From NCBI GenBank assembly GCA_022747635.1, contig JAKTNV010000074.1, forward strand, positions 1,559,001 to 1,623,000: a stretch of 64,000 nucleotides of DNA, in the 5' to 3' direction. The stretch's first letter is position 1, and the number at the start of each line of letters is the position of its first letter. The position numbers and the translations under genes were made by a program. Under the pieces are notes generated by a model. It was not told where the DNA came from, searched no databases, and saw only the letters and a list, made by a program, of their open reading frames with translations. Positions 26,781 to 38,884 of the stretch are shown piece by piece. This DNA comes from Hetaerina americana. Lineage: Eukaryota > Arthropoda > Insecta > Odonata > Calopterygidae.

Positions 26781-29700
26781 AGTTCCCTGGTTTGCACGAC
26801 GGCTGCTCCTATCTTGCAGACTTTGCTGTTGACGTTGTGAATCTCCCTGTATCTCTCATATCTCCAAAATTTTGGGTGCCCTGTGAACGGGAGTTCGAAG
26901 GATCGAAATGAACCCTTGCCTATTTTTACTCGGAAGTCTATTCACTAAGGGGACACCTAGCATTGAAATTTCTCCCTTCGACAAGGAATCATCTTTTTGC
27001 GTATTATGCAAACCAAAAATTAATTTTCCAGGATTTTCGTTTCACCCTTTTGTTACGGAGGAATTTATCTCCGACTCAATCAAAAATCCATTGTGGACTA
27101 ATAAGGTTTGTCAACAGAAGTCCATTTTGAGAACGCGTCATGCTAGGATGATCAAGTCGTTGAAGAGGTGAATTTTGCCCGGAAACGCTCTCATTAGTTT
27201 ACTTCATTTAATTCTCTTGATCCTCAAACCAAATATCTTCTATTTTATGGCAAAAATTCTCTATGGTGAATAAGTTCCTTTTTTAAACAATATTTATTAA
27301 TAAATAATACATCAATAAATAATTTGAGTAGCCTCTTTTAACAAGGAGAGCGGCAGATTAAATTCTATTTAATACTTTACTTTTCAAAATTCGATGCAAA
27401 TGTACTGATGTAATTACCAATCGATCGGACGGGTTTAACTGTTTCATTTAATTGGCAATTTATTAAAAACGAATCAATAACGATCAATGACAAGGGTCTT
27501 ACATGCTGTAAAACGCAGTTCCTCGCTACGATACAACCCCATTGACAGTGCATTGCCATTTCAAAAAATAATAGCAAACCAGCACGGATTAAAAAATTCG
27601 GACTTTTAAGTTTCGGATTCGGAGGTATAAGTGCGCAATTTGGACGCGCTTAAATGAAACGCACCATAATTACAGGTAACTAAGGTGAGCGATCGATTAA
27701 ACAAGATAGATTACCAAACAGAACTTGAGTCTAGTAGAACCAATTAATATTAATTCATGTTCTATTTGACGGACTATTTTATTTCATTATAATAAAGGAA
27801 CACTTTGAGAGGAATAAATCTGAGAATCCAAATGAAAGTTTGACAGAGCAGTTTTATTTATGACGTAACAGCGGTTAGTTGGCGCTATTCAAAATAGAAA
27901 GAACACTAAACTTTTTTCTGACGAAATCTAGCAAAACAGGCAATTCTTTAGTTAATTACAAAGAATGGTCAAGCCAAAATAAAATTAATTAAATCAAGAT
28001 GCATAAGGGGTAGGCAAATGTTAAATTTTAATTTATTATTTAAAACGACTAGAACAACTACAACGCATATTATTTAATGATGAAAAACACGATTGAATTA
28101 AAGAACTACCGGAATTAAACATTTTTCAGTTCAATTAAAATCGAAATTCACCAATGTTTTTAGATGAAAAACTTGTCTGAAATTATATTCTTCAAAAAAT
28201 TGAATGATCTACATGTTTCTTAAGTATTCATTGAATTGTACGATTCTGCACTAAACATTGGAATGTGAGATGGGTTCGCGATTTCAAACGCGTTCACAAA
28301 AGGTGTTAGCGATTTTAAACGTGGCAAATACGGCGCGTCGTGTTGACATGCATATGTTGATTCAGCACCTTATAATCTCCTAGGTAATATTTGTTTGAAT
28401 TCAAAAACAGATATAGGCACTCAAATATTTCCGAAACAGTTCCCTGAGATCAGTCAACTTCTTTCGTTGACAAAAGTTTTTTCCGAAGTTTCATGTCCAT
28501 TGCAGAGATTATCATATTAACCAATGGTGGGTCTTAAGCTGCCTTTTACACGAATTCATTGCTCACTTTCGTTTGACAAGAGCGACACATAATATTTACA
28601 CTTGAAATCATTTTTCGAGGAATATTTGATAATTATCTCCAAGATATCTTTACTTCAAGTTTTTTCTCCGGCATGCAATGCCAAAATATTTGAGGAAAAG
28701 TAAAAGCATTAAGCAATAAATAAACTTATCTAAATTGTCCAACACATTTAAGGCTAAAAATTCTTCGATGAATTTTAATACCTCTTGACTTTTTATTATG
28801 AGTAAAATTATCAATTGCAAGTGAGAGCACGCACGCTGCTGTAAACGGGTGAATATCAGATAAAATATTAACATGTTTTTAGCTAACCGAAATTTCCATA
28901 ACATACAAAAAGATTTAAAATAATTCTTTTTAACTCTGACCATTTTTATAGCTTTGATTAGGCAAACGGCTATTGATCGACATGACGTCTGTAATATTTA
29001 CAAATTTATTGCACTGAAAGCATAAATGAGCATCTAGTGGCCAGTGGTTTTTATAATGCAGAGAAAAATTATCGAAAAACAATAAATGTACATCCAAACA
29101 ACAACGTAGAAATTTGCATAAAGTCATTTTTTTGCAGAAATTAAACATTGACAAACTAAATATTATTTACGTGTACCTAATAATATAAAAAGGATGCATA
29201 AAGATATCATCAATCAATTGATTAAACTTAAATGTAAATTTAAGCAATCTTATTCGTCGTGTACACAAAATGGTATAAACAATATTAATTTTGATGTTTC
29301 GTGGAACAGTGAAGTTTTAAGGCTCGGGTCAACTTGAATTTTATTAAGGTTACCTAAATTCTCTACGTAAGATACCAATTGTTTGTAAAAATCAACGTTA
29401 TCCCGATTCCACTGGGTCAATATTTTCACTACTATTATTTTGAAATTGGCATCATATTGGGTTGGGCATTTCATTACTGTTCGTAAGGCCAAGGTTTAAT
29501 TTCCGGTAACTTTGGACATGCTCTGCAATAGTAATCCTCTGATTTTTTGGGAAATACACCTTACTGGATTAACGCATGTTGAAAAAAGACCTCTGAGCCT
29601 CACCCTTGTATATAAAAATAATCTTCCGGTTTATTATTGAGTTAGGTTCCAAAGGTATTCCCTAGGTGTGTCCTTCCTCATGGATTTGAACTATGGCAAA

Positions 29701-31108
29701 CAATTTGCAAGATATATTGAAAAAGAGAAAATATTATACCAATATTTTAATCAAGCGCAGCGGCAAAGATTTCGAAGAAAATGCATTCAATTAAAACCTT
29801 CATCTGATCAATTAACACACACAGGGCACAACAAACCCATCCAAGCACCAACAGTCAAAAATTATATTTTCTCCAAACACAAACAGCCACATACTAGCTC
29901 ACGTATCAACGTATCATAGTAGATTGAAACTTTTTCTTAATTCCTGACACCAGGTATTATGCAAGGAAACATCCTTGCATGATACTCGGTGTTCATCCCC
30001 GATTCCTCGGTATTTTAATAATAAAACTAAAAATTCAGTGTACCCCTACTTTCCTCTGACGGTACTTCATTTTTTATAATATTTCAGGTAATGTGAGGTG
30101 AAAATTATTTTTAAGAGTTATATTCGTTGACAAAAAAGGGGAAGTATTTTCCTAAAAACAATGAATTCCATCAATTAGCTTTTCATATCTTCATTATTCT
30201 TTGGTAATGCAGTCCATTTTTTTAATATGCCTGTACGTGAAAGCCTCTATATAACTTGAAAATAATATAGTATTTCTTGCTCGCTATATGAATCATTTTC
30301 TGCGGGCATCAAGAAAACAAAAATAATTAGTCTTGGAATAAAAATTACCTTTGAAGTCATATGTGAATTAAAAATGAAATTAAAAGCACATCTATCATAT
30401 TACTTATAAGTATAAAATACCTTGGAAAAAATTGCTTGGTTACGGATAAAGTAACCCCACTGAGAATTAGGCTAAATGAGAAATGGTTGCATTGAAATAT
30501 ATTTTACTTGAAATTCAGAGGTTTTATCAGTAATTGTAGTCCAAATTTTTCTTTGATGGCAATCATGGAAGCGCATATCAACTTTTTCTATGCACCTTAA
30601 ATGTAGAATTCATTTACATAAGAAAATTTCATCCATGCTGCATATAGTGCTACTTGAGCAGCTATAAGTAAAACTCAATTAGTCAAACACAGTAAAAACA
30701 ACGGCAGGCACAAATTTAAACTTTAAATGGGAAAATTTTCTAAAGTATTCAATATGCAGGTTATGAATAATGGTTCATTTAATAGCGTTATATATTATGC
30801 TAACATGCTTATGTAACCTTAAAAATGGATCATCATCAGCAAACTGTAGGTTAATAATGTTTTACAGCACATAAAAACATATTTTTGACTAAACTAATTG
30901 TTAAATGCATTTATTATCCTTCTTATGGCTTTCAAAAAAGGTATATACCAGTACATATTTAATCGCATGCATATATATGTTAATGTTTCCTAAAATACTG
31001 TTAATTGGATTGGTCATTTGATATTGATTATTTCTGATGCATATACCTCTGTGTATGCATATATGTATAATAATATATAAATATGAACATATATATTTAT
31101 ATTGTAAT

Positions 31109-31143
31109 TGTGTTCATCCAAAACCTACCGGTAGATTACCTAA
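31109..31143 (+). mobile_element. LINE 3' tail only (about 35 bp)
   Basis: GTGTTCATCCAAAACCTACC followed by GGTAGATTACCTAATA is the exact 3' terminus of the RTE-like family. The six-base loop between CTACC and GGTAG is missing, so the two arms abut. It is either an extremely 5'-truncated insertion or the residue of a larger one, and sits 48 bases upstream of the next LINE fragment on the same strand. Confidence 0.8.
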
Positions 31144-31190
31144 TATGTATATAATAAGTAATCTCAATATGTCTTATTATACAATTCGTA

Positions 31191-32915
31191 CAGTTTCCCA
31201 GGACTGAATACGGACTCTGACCACAGTGTAGTTGTTATGAAGTGTAGCGTAAGTTTCAAAAAGATAAGGAAGGGGCGGAGGATTACGATATGGAATGAGA
31301 AGCATTAAATGGATTGACGAGGAAGGAGTATCAGCAAGCTATCTTATATAGTAATATCGACAAAAATGGGAATGCATCAAAAAACGGATATTTAATGCCA
31401 CATATGAAAGTATAGAAACAGTTAATTGGAAAAGGACAAGGAAACCATGGATCACGGATGAGATGATTAGAAAGATAGATGAGAAAAGAAAATAGGAAAT
31501 GTAACAATGAGTTATTAAATAATAATTTGAGACGGGTTACAAACGAAGTAAAAGTAGCATGGTGGAAGACGCAGTGCGAGAAATGGAAATTTTCTAGAGA
31601 AAAGGTGAAATTGCTGCGCTGTCCAGCAAGATTTAATCATAACCGGGATATAAGAAGGGAATATCTGTGCTAACAGTTAGAGTCGTCACAAGTTACGTCA
31701 CAACAGAGTCAGAACAAGTCGTGTAAGATAATATGTAGATGACACAGAAAATAACCAAGAGAGATGGAAGGAATATGTATAAGAACTGAATGGTAAAGAA
31801 CTCAGGACAACAAGGTCAGACATAAAAAGTGAACATGACGTAGGTGGTGATAGATTAGTTCAAGGCATAGTCGGCGATGAGATAGAAAGGGTTTTAAGAG
31901 ATGAAATCAAATAAGGCCGTGTGGGCAAACAACATTCCTACGGGACTACTGAAATGTTTAGGTAAATGTCGGAGGAAAACTCTATATTAACTGATTCATA
32001 GAATCTATGAGGATAGAACCTGGCCGAAAGACTTTGTGAGATCAGTGTTAGTTTCTATTCTGAAAAGGATAAAGGCTACATCATGTGAGGACTACAGGAC
32101 AATAACTTTGATTATCTATGCAGCTAAAGCGGTTCTCAGGAGCATCAACAAACTGATAGATGATTACTTAGGGGATGATCGGTTTCGGTTTTAGTAGAGA
32201 AGAGGCACGTGCGAAGCCATTTAGGTATCCAGATCACTAATCGAGAAGAACAAAGAATAAAATTAGGACGTATTTGCCTGTTTCATAAATTTCAAAAAGC
32301 CGTTCCATAGAGTACATTAGTAAAAGCTAATTAGTATATTGTAGAATAAAGGAATAGATTGGAGAGATAGGAGGCTAATCCGATACCTGTACATGTCTCA
32401 GACTCCTCAGGTGCGAGTAGGTAACGGGGAGTCCGGATGGGCAGTATTTGGAAGAGGTCTATGTACGGCGCGGAAACGTGCCCATTGAAGCAGAAGGATA
32501 GACGTAGATTGGAGGCTTTTGAAATGTGGTTGTGGAGAAGAATGGAGAAGGTGAAATGTACCGAGAAGAAAACAAATGAGGAAGTACTTGGTACGGTGGG
32601 AGAGGAGAGGAGTTTGTTGGAAAATATCCAATGGAGGCAGGAAGAATGGATGAAGGGCGTATTGACTGGCAGTGGGATGTTGAAGACTGTAATAGAGGGG
32701 AGGATGTTAGGCAAACGAGGAAAGGGGAAGGAAGAGGATAGGGACATTGGACGGGATGAAGTGAGGAAGGAACTACACAGAGATGAAAAGGGACCTGATG
32801 CAGGGTAAGTTGCTGGATTTTGTGCTTTGTTAAGAGTCACAAAATATTTATTTGATAGTTCCGTCCAAAAACCTACCTTAGCCGGTAGATTACCGAATTG
32901 TAATAATAATAATAT
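31191..32915 (+). mobile_element. 5'-truncated LINE with an internal deletion (copy 3)
   Basis: The copy begins inside the endonuclease end (CAGTTTCCCAGGACTG, then the SDH-encoding ACTCTGACCAC) and runs to a standard 3' end with CCTACCTTAGCCGGTAG and TAATAATAATAAT. At about 32453 the sequence jumps from the block encoding ESGW-VFGR directly to MYGAETC. That removes roughly 485 bases including the FADD catalytic motif. The C-terminal frame 32437-32808 is open and reads across the junction, ending with a frameshifted tail (GKEEDRDIGRDE). Several stops lie upstream. The copy is dead. Confidence 0.92.
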
Positions 32916-32986
32916 TAAATATATCTATATATATTTGTATGTACCTGTATAATATATGTGTATATTTATATATATTACGCGGGTCG

Positions 32987-33249
32987 CGGTAGTCCAGTCC
33001 GTTGGACTGCTGACCAGAGGGTCCCGAGTTCGATTCCCGGGCAAGGCACTCTGGGCACCTGCAGCTCCACTCAAGCTTATTTTTCGGGTACCAGGTCTTC
33101 CTGGGAAAGCATAACCGGCACAGGGAAAGGAACTGGCCCCCCTACCCTGATGTGTGAATTTTCAGACGCCGTATAGGGCTTAGTACTGGGTGATCTCTCC
33201 CATGACCTACTAAACCGACCTTCGGGTTGATTACTGTGCTTATGGTTAC
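32987..33249 (+). mobile_element. tRNA-derived SINE with TA tail
   Basis: A tRNA-like head at 32987-33050 has a good B box (GAGTTCGATTCC at 33026-33037) and a looser A-box region (GGTAGTCCAGTCC). The anticodon-loop area reads GGACTGCTGACC, reminiscent of a GCT serine tRNA but lacking a long variable arm. A GC-rich, non-coding body follows to about 33249 and ends in a TA array. Head, unrelated body and simple-repeat tail are the standard SINE plan. It lies between two LINE copies. A functional tRNA is unlikely because the acceptor stem is not closed. Confidence 0.8.
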
Positions 33250-33253
33250 ATAT

Positions 33254-33302
<49 letters not shown>
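33250..33302. repeat. (TA)n microsatellite at SINE 3' end
   Basis: About 50 bases of TA repeats with one AAA interruption directly follow the SINE body and act as its tail. The inverted LINE copy begins about 20 bases beyond. Confidence 0.95.
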
Positions 33303-33303
<1 letters not shown>

Positions 33304-33324
33304 CATTTCGTATGCAGGTTATTA

Positions 33325-34003
33325 TCATTATTATTAAGTAATCTACCGGTTAAGGTAGGTTTTCGGTTGGACATAATTACTAATTAGGTCCCTCTTCAGC
33401 TCTGAGTACTTTCTTCCTCCCTTCATCCCGTCCAACATCCCTATCCTGTTCCTTCCCTTTCCTCGTTTGCCTAACATTCTCCCCTCCATTACAGTCTTCA
33501 ACATCCCGCTACCGGTCAATACCCCCTTCATCCACTTTTCCTGCGTCCATAGGATTGCTCCCAACAAACCCCTCTCTTCGCCCACCATACCAAGTACTTC
33601 CTCGTTTGTTTTCTTCTCTGTCCATTTCGTCTTCTCCATTTTTCTCCACACCAACATTTCAAAAGCCTACAGTCTACGTCTATCCTCCTGCTTCAATGAC
33701 CACGTTTCCGCTCCGTACATAGCTACGCTCCATATCAAAGTTTTTACGAGTCTTTTCTTAACATACTTAATCAACGTCCCCGTCATCAACTCCCTCCTCC
33801 TAGTGAAAGCCTCTTTGCCTAGCGCAATTCTTCTCCTTACGTCCCTACTACTTTGACCGTGTTGGTCCAAAACAATACCGAGATACGTAAGCTGTTCTAC
33901 CTGCTCTAGTTTTTGCCATCCTATTTTAATGTTAAGCTTAGCCTTTTTCTTTCTAGAAAATCGCATAAACTTTGTTTTATTAATATTCATTCTCATCCCA
34001 TAC
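33325..34003 (-). mobile_element. 5'-truncated LINE, minus strand (copy 4)
   Basis: Read on the minus strand, the copy starts at the block GTATGGGATGAGAATG, just after the FADD region, and ends with AACCTACC-loop-GGTAGATTAC and a TAATAATAATGATAA tail. Flanks TATGCAGGTTATTA (33311-33324) and TACGCAGGTTTATA (34001-34014) match at 11 of 14 positions, a plausible target-site duplication. The copy is well preserved and carries the bases that the 59-62 kb copy has lost at two of its frameshifts. Confidence 0.93.
33393..33996 (-). pseudogene. LINE C-terminal region in two frames
   Basis: One frame (33667-33996) begins MRMNINKTKFMRFSRKKK and continues through ALGKEAFTRRRELMTG to AMYGAETWSLKQEDRRRL. 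A second frame continues as EKTKWTEKKTNEEVLGMVGE to GRKYSELKRDL, with a frame change at about 33657-33667. This is the post-polymerase domain of RTE-like ORFs. The reverse-transcriptase core is absent through 5' truncation, so it has no enzymatic role. Confidence 0.88.
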
Positions 34004-34402
34004 GCAGGTTTATAACGCGATATTCGAAATCTTCTGATTCTTTCAATAGTGTTGCTTTGATTCTTTTTTCGAAGTTTTTTTCTTGCAATATAGCTGCGTA
34101 TCTTGTTGTAGATCTATAATTTGCATGCACCAAAAAAATATTTAACTGCAATTTTTCTTGGAAAAGGTCGTAAATAATGCTAGCATTTACACTAATCTCA
34201 CTAGCATAGAGGCAGCTAGGCATCTTGCATTAGATCATTTATTTAAGTGGGCTAGTATTTGGTAGTAGTACTAGGCATGTTCATATAAAATTTTATTGGA
34301 TTCAAAACTATTCGTCAAGTTTTCAGTTAAACAGCCAATATAGCAGGTAAATCATTGCTTATTGTATCAGAAAATTAATGTGGAAAGATCATTGAAAACA
34401 AA

Positions 34403-34815
34403 GATACGGCGCGGAAATACGGTTAATGAAAAATAGCATAGATACAAGATTGAGGCTTTTGAATAGTAGGTTTGGAGAAGTATGGAAAGGGGGATATGGC
34501 AGGGAGAAAAACAAACGAAGATGTAAAAGGCATGGCGGGAGAGGAGAAAATATTGTTCACAGTTTAAGGATGCATGAAAGATGGATATGGAGTATTTTAA
34601 TTCGAGATGGAATGTAGAAGACTAGGTTAGAGGAGAGACGTTAGACAAACGAGCTAGAGGGAAGAAGAGGATGGGACCGAATGGACTAAGGATGCATGTT
34701 AAACTGAAGAAGAGTTAACTTTACCGTCAGCAAAAATTATTTTAATTTAGGGGAGATTAAAAGAGGTATTGGTGTTGACTGAGTGACATCCAAAATCTAC
34801 CATAAATAGGAGACA
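34403..34815 (+). mobile_element. Decayed LINE 3' fragment (copy 5)
   Basis: The words TACGGCGCGGAAATACGG, TTGAGGCTTTTGAATAGTAG, GGCATGGCGGGAGAGGAG and GACGTTAGACAAACGAG match, in order, the C-terminal coding region of the LINE. The 3' end CCAAAATCTACCATAAATAG is recognisable but mutated. No frame survives. It is older than its neighbour copies in this cluster. Confidence 0.8.
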
Positions 34816-35349
34816 ATCTATGTTGATGATAATTTTCCAAGTTGGGAGCAAAAGCCTCTTTGGATCCATCTTTGAAAATCATCTAGATTTGTGAATGCCT
34901 AAAGTCTTACAACTTACATCAAGGTATATCTATTCAAACCTAACAAAATAACCAATGACGTAGGCAATTGGTTTTTCTCAAGTTCTACATACCTACTACA
35001 GCACTACTCTATGTGGCCCCCTAAAATATTTAGGCGACATCTTCCTCGTTCAGTCAAATTTACAATACCAATGCTCATTCAGCTCTTTCATCCACCGATT
35101 TCCATCCATCTGCTTTCTTTTGGCGTCTGTTTCATTTTATATCCTATCTGTACCATTCAAGTTTTCCACTTACAAATACGTCCGCGCAAATGAACAATCA
35201 CGTCAAAATAATAGCCATCTGAATGCTTTCAAGCCGCTAGTTTCCTTCTCGTTACGCCCACTTGAAAATAGGAACGTGGAAGGGTTTTCCTGCTCCAAAA
35301 GGGCGCATTTATAGGGACGATTTTCGATGTTTATTTTTTTTTCGGTCCG

Positions 35350-35370
35350 CCCCCCCCCCCTCCCTCCCTC
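35350..35370 (-). other. Candidate G-quadruplex (minus strand)
   Basis: Eleven C residues followed by TCCCTCCCTC give, on the minus strand, GGG-A-GGG-A and a long G run. That satisfies the four-G-tract rule with one-base loops. A CT-rich stretch continues to about 35390. Confidence 0.7.
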
Positions 35371-37679
35371 TCTCTCTATCTCTCACCGTTTCACACGTTT
35401 ATCGAGAACATCCCTATGCAAGGCCGTCATTGAGTGCAGCTCCATGTACATATTCCACTCCGGCATGAATAAATCATTTTCGTTTATCTATTCGATTTAG
35501 CCACTCAACGCAAGAGTACTTGAGCACGCAACGAGATCGCAGACGGTAACATCCGGCGGAGAAGTGGATCCTGGATACTACACACACCTCGGTGAAAAAC
35601 GAAACAGTTCAACATCCACATAACGAGACCCAACATCAACAACTGCATGTGGCTCAAATGCCTCGGATGCTTGCGCAAATATTATGCTTACGCGACCAAT
35701 ATTTCGACACATACATTTACATCGCTTTTTTGGTGAAAAAATCCTTCCTGTGGCGGCGTGTTGTTTATTTTTAGAGCGGAGTGACATTTTAGCAAACAGT
35801 TATTTTCAATCGGGAAAGGTTGTACGTATACCATATGTGCCGCAAGGAACAAAGCTGCGAGGGCAGCGTTGAAAAAAACCATTTTAATGTTATATTTTGA
35901 TCAATATGTGACATGAGATGGGAAAATAGTTGCATGAAATGAAACATAAATTTATCCTTCTTAATTACTCGAGAAATTCCTCGGTGAGTGTCTTCTCATT
36001 GATAGATTCCAATTTAAATTTTAAACATAAATTTTTTTAATTTCAATCTGATTTCGACCATTCTTATTAGAAGTATTTTTTTACTACTTCTTAAATAAAA
36101 ACTCTGAATCTTTCCACATATTTGTTCTCAAATACCATTATCCAAAAGAGCATGTTAAATCACTTAACTGTTGACGGACGGCCTTTACTGCATTAAAGCT
36201 GTAGTTTTGTCTTATCTTTTTAATAAAAATTGAATTATGACTCTTGTGCATTTAATCAAGTGGTAATGGTGAGGTGATATTTCGGGTAGTCTTTGAGTAA
36301 CATTTGTACAAGTATTTTACCTGACAGGGAGACCAATAGAAAGAAAGTTAGAGCATAAATATAAATATTTTCTGTCGTGCAAGTAATAGATTTATAAATA
36401 TTATGTTCTCGTATTAAGTAAAATCGTTAGCATACAGTTACCGTCCTTTGTAAATTTATCTAAATTTACTTCGTCATGATGTAATACAGGAATAAATGTT
36501 TAAAATGGTCCAATTGAAATCGCTCAATCAGGCCAATCGATCTCTCTGTGTTGATAAAAGCTATGGTTTCCAATCCGTTTCAGATTTCCGTTTCTATTGT
36601 CACACTTAAATGTTGCACGTAGAATATAGTGTAATACTGTGCTTCCACATTCTGCAGGCTTAGATTCGACCACCTATATTTTTTCCTTTTGAGGTCATCT
36701 CCATTATACTTGGACGGGACCGCGTGTCGAAAATAAGGCTCCGAGCTCCACTCCCATTCTTTGCGTGCCAGTTTAACTGAAATGAACGCTTATTAATGAT
36801 CACGTGAAGGGCATTAAATTTACAATACACGCAATATAATTCATAATAAATACTATAGCTGGAATGGGATTTTATGACTGCGGTGTTTCTCAAGGCACTT
36901 GTATCAGTTTCGTGGGCAAAATTTCATTTATTTTTTCATTTCTAAAACCACCCTACCCATAAAATTTCTTTCTCATCTATAGGTAGAAGGTTTCCTTTAT
37001 TGGAATTAGACTAATTTAAAATCTCCTGGAAGTAATTTAAGTGTCATTACATTTCATACAAAATTTCATATTTAATTGAAGCATGACTCGTGGTTACTAT
37101 AGTAGTCGACTTCTTGCAAATGTCGTATCATTGCTTTCACTCTTTCATTAATATTTTTCGCTCTGAATGTTTGGGAAAATCCAGCAGTTATAAAGCGTGA
37201 TATATAAATATTTCAATCTCTGTCAAAATTAAATCTATTAAAAGTATTTCCACGCAAACTTCAATAAATTATTACTTGTAATTAGACCTATTAAATGAAA
37301 ACTCAAAGGGCCTAATTTTTGATAATATGTTAATTGAAGGACTCAAATATGGCATATAATCACCATTCAATAACTCATTTAAAAAATATAGAAAAAGATT
37401 AACCGGGTAGCTCTTTCCTTGTCTTGAAAGATTATCCAACAAAAGAAGCATAAAATTGTGAAGCACGTAATTTTTTTAGTCACGACACATAAGAGTCCGA
37501 TAATTATGCCGCGGTTTGAATTAAGATTATTGTGATGAATAGCATTCTCTAAAATAATTTTTTTGGTACCCTATGTACCAAGATTTCCCACGACACCTTG
37601 GTGAATATGAAGCATCATAAAAACATTAAACGAGTATTCGAGCTGAAGTGCAGTATTTGTAACTAAAGGAGCTACTTGG

Positions 37680-37768
37680 TGGAAATGAAAAATATCAACT
37701 TTTGTAAATGTGATTCCACCGAAAAAAATATTTTAGTGGAATCAATAAGTTACTATTTTTCATTTCCA
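37680..37768. repeat. Imperfect foldback hairpin
   Basis: TGGAAATGAAAAATATCAACT (37680-37700) pairs with 37748-37768 at 19 of 21 positions, and TGATTCCAC (37711-37719) pairs perfectly with GTGGAATCA (37736-37744). The terminal loop is AT-rich. Weaker pairing (GTAACT/AGTTAC) continues outside. Its size, about 89 nt, is that of a small foldback element or a microRNA-type precursor. The inner bulge is asymmetric (10 versus 3 nt), which argues against a canonical precursor. Confidence 0.7.
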
Positions 37769-38683
37769 ATATGAATCGATTCCGTAAAGTTACGCCGAAA
37801 ACCATCAATTAGAGTAACTTGGTTTCAATGTATAAAGATATACACTCATTCGGTAAAACACAATGCAAAGACGTTAGGATAATGATTTCTCTAATTGATT
37901 TAACATGCAGTAATATTAGTAATCATAGTGCTTTTAATTTTCCTGCCAAGTCCATTTCTAATAATTAAAAACTCAGATATTTTGGGAAACATAGAACTTG
38001 CTCCGCATAGTCCGTAGGTCTTTCTTGAAGGGACCAGTTAGTCCTTTTATTTCTCAAAGGGTCATCAGCGGCAGAAAGTTATAAGGTAGACGAAAAGCAA
38101 CCCATGCTGCTACCAGCCCATCCTTTGCTAATTTTTATGTATGCTGGCAGCTAATGGATCTGATAGTAGAGAGCAGCACAATGACATTAAATTAATGCTT
38201 CCTCGCTGGAAACAATATTAAGTCACCCAACGAGAAATCACCCAAATTATATTCCCCGAGGAAACATAATGACAGAATAAATGGGATGACGAATCAAGAC
38301 TAAGATATGACTTCAACAAATTGGGTTGGAAATTTTTGCTGCCAGCATGGTGCTGAGCAAGATTCCCACGAATAGAGCCACAAAAAAACTACCACACATT
38401 ATAAAAAGCAATAAATATAGCACAGAAGAGGAATGCAACCTCCGGATAAGGGCGGGGAATGGTAAGCATTATTACAAGACTGCAGCAAGAAACCGTTCCA
38501 TCGTAATTAGAGAATTATTATCGATTTGATTGGATACTATGACCTGGAATGAGTTGGAGTCAATGGATCTGTTGTAACATAGCTATTAAGGGGGGAGGAG
38601 CAGAAGGAAAATTGAAAATTATTTACGGAATTAAGGAACTTAACTAATAAATAAAGCAGAATAAGCGCTAACCGCGATAAAAT

Positions 38684-38880
38684 GGTGTCCATTATCGATA
38701 GTGCTTTTCTTTGTATAAGTGGGTGAACTTATAAATCAGGCATTGATTCACTGATGATAGAAACGAAAGTTGATATAGGACTTATAAAAACAATTAGGCT
38801 TGCGGAAGACGTAGCCTTAGTTAGTCAGTCAGCCAACGTGTTACAATCATTGCTGAGTGCATTGTAAAATCAGCTCAATC
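38684..38880 (+). mobile_element. LINE fragment, reverse-transcriptase FADD region
   Basis: Starting at GGTGTCCATTATCG, the sequence follows the LINE from the QGCPLSP block to TTAGTTAGTCAGTCAGCC and CATTGCTGAGTGCATTG. The FADD motif is altered (GCGGAAGACGTAGCC encodes AEDVA). It is abruptly followed by an upstream part of the same element, so order is inverted relative to an intact copy. Confidence 0.8.
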
Positions 38881-38884
38881 AAAC

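Larger units (their letters stand above)
23922..31108. other. Seven kilobases with no recognisable gene
   Basis: No conserved domain or transposon end is seen. A small cruciform-type repeat at 25.2 kb and a strand-asymmetric block at 26.1-26.8 kb are listed separately. A minus-strand frame at 29250-29492 contains a short YDANFK motif faintly like helix-turn-helix regions of pogo-type transposases, but nothing around it supports this. Confidence 0.45.
34816..38683. other. Gene-free DNA
   Basis: No gene is recognised. A C-rich G-quadruplex-type tract at 35.35 kb and a hairpin at 37.7 kb are listed separately. Confidence 0.45.

Noticed and set aside
26228..26782. 184-codon plus-strand open frame
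   Set aside because: It starts at TTG, and its first half is a translated polypyrimidine tract and its second half a purine tract.
29250..29492. Possible pogo/Tigger-type DNA-binding domain (YDANFK motif)
   Set aside because: The similarity is limited to a few residues and no transposase or inverted ends are nearby.
32987..33050. Functional tRNA gene
   Set aside because: The acceptor stem does not close and a SINE body with TA tail follows directly.
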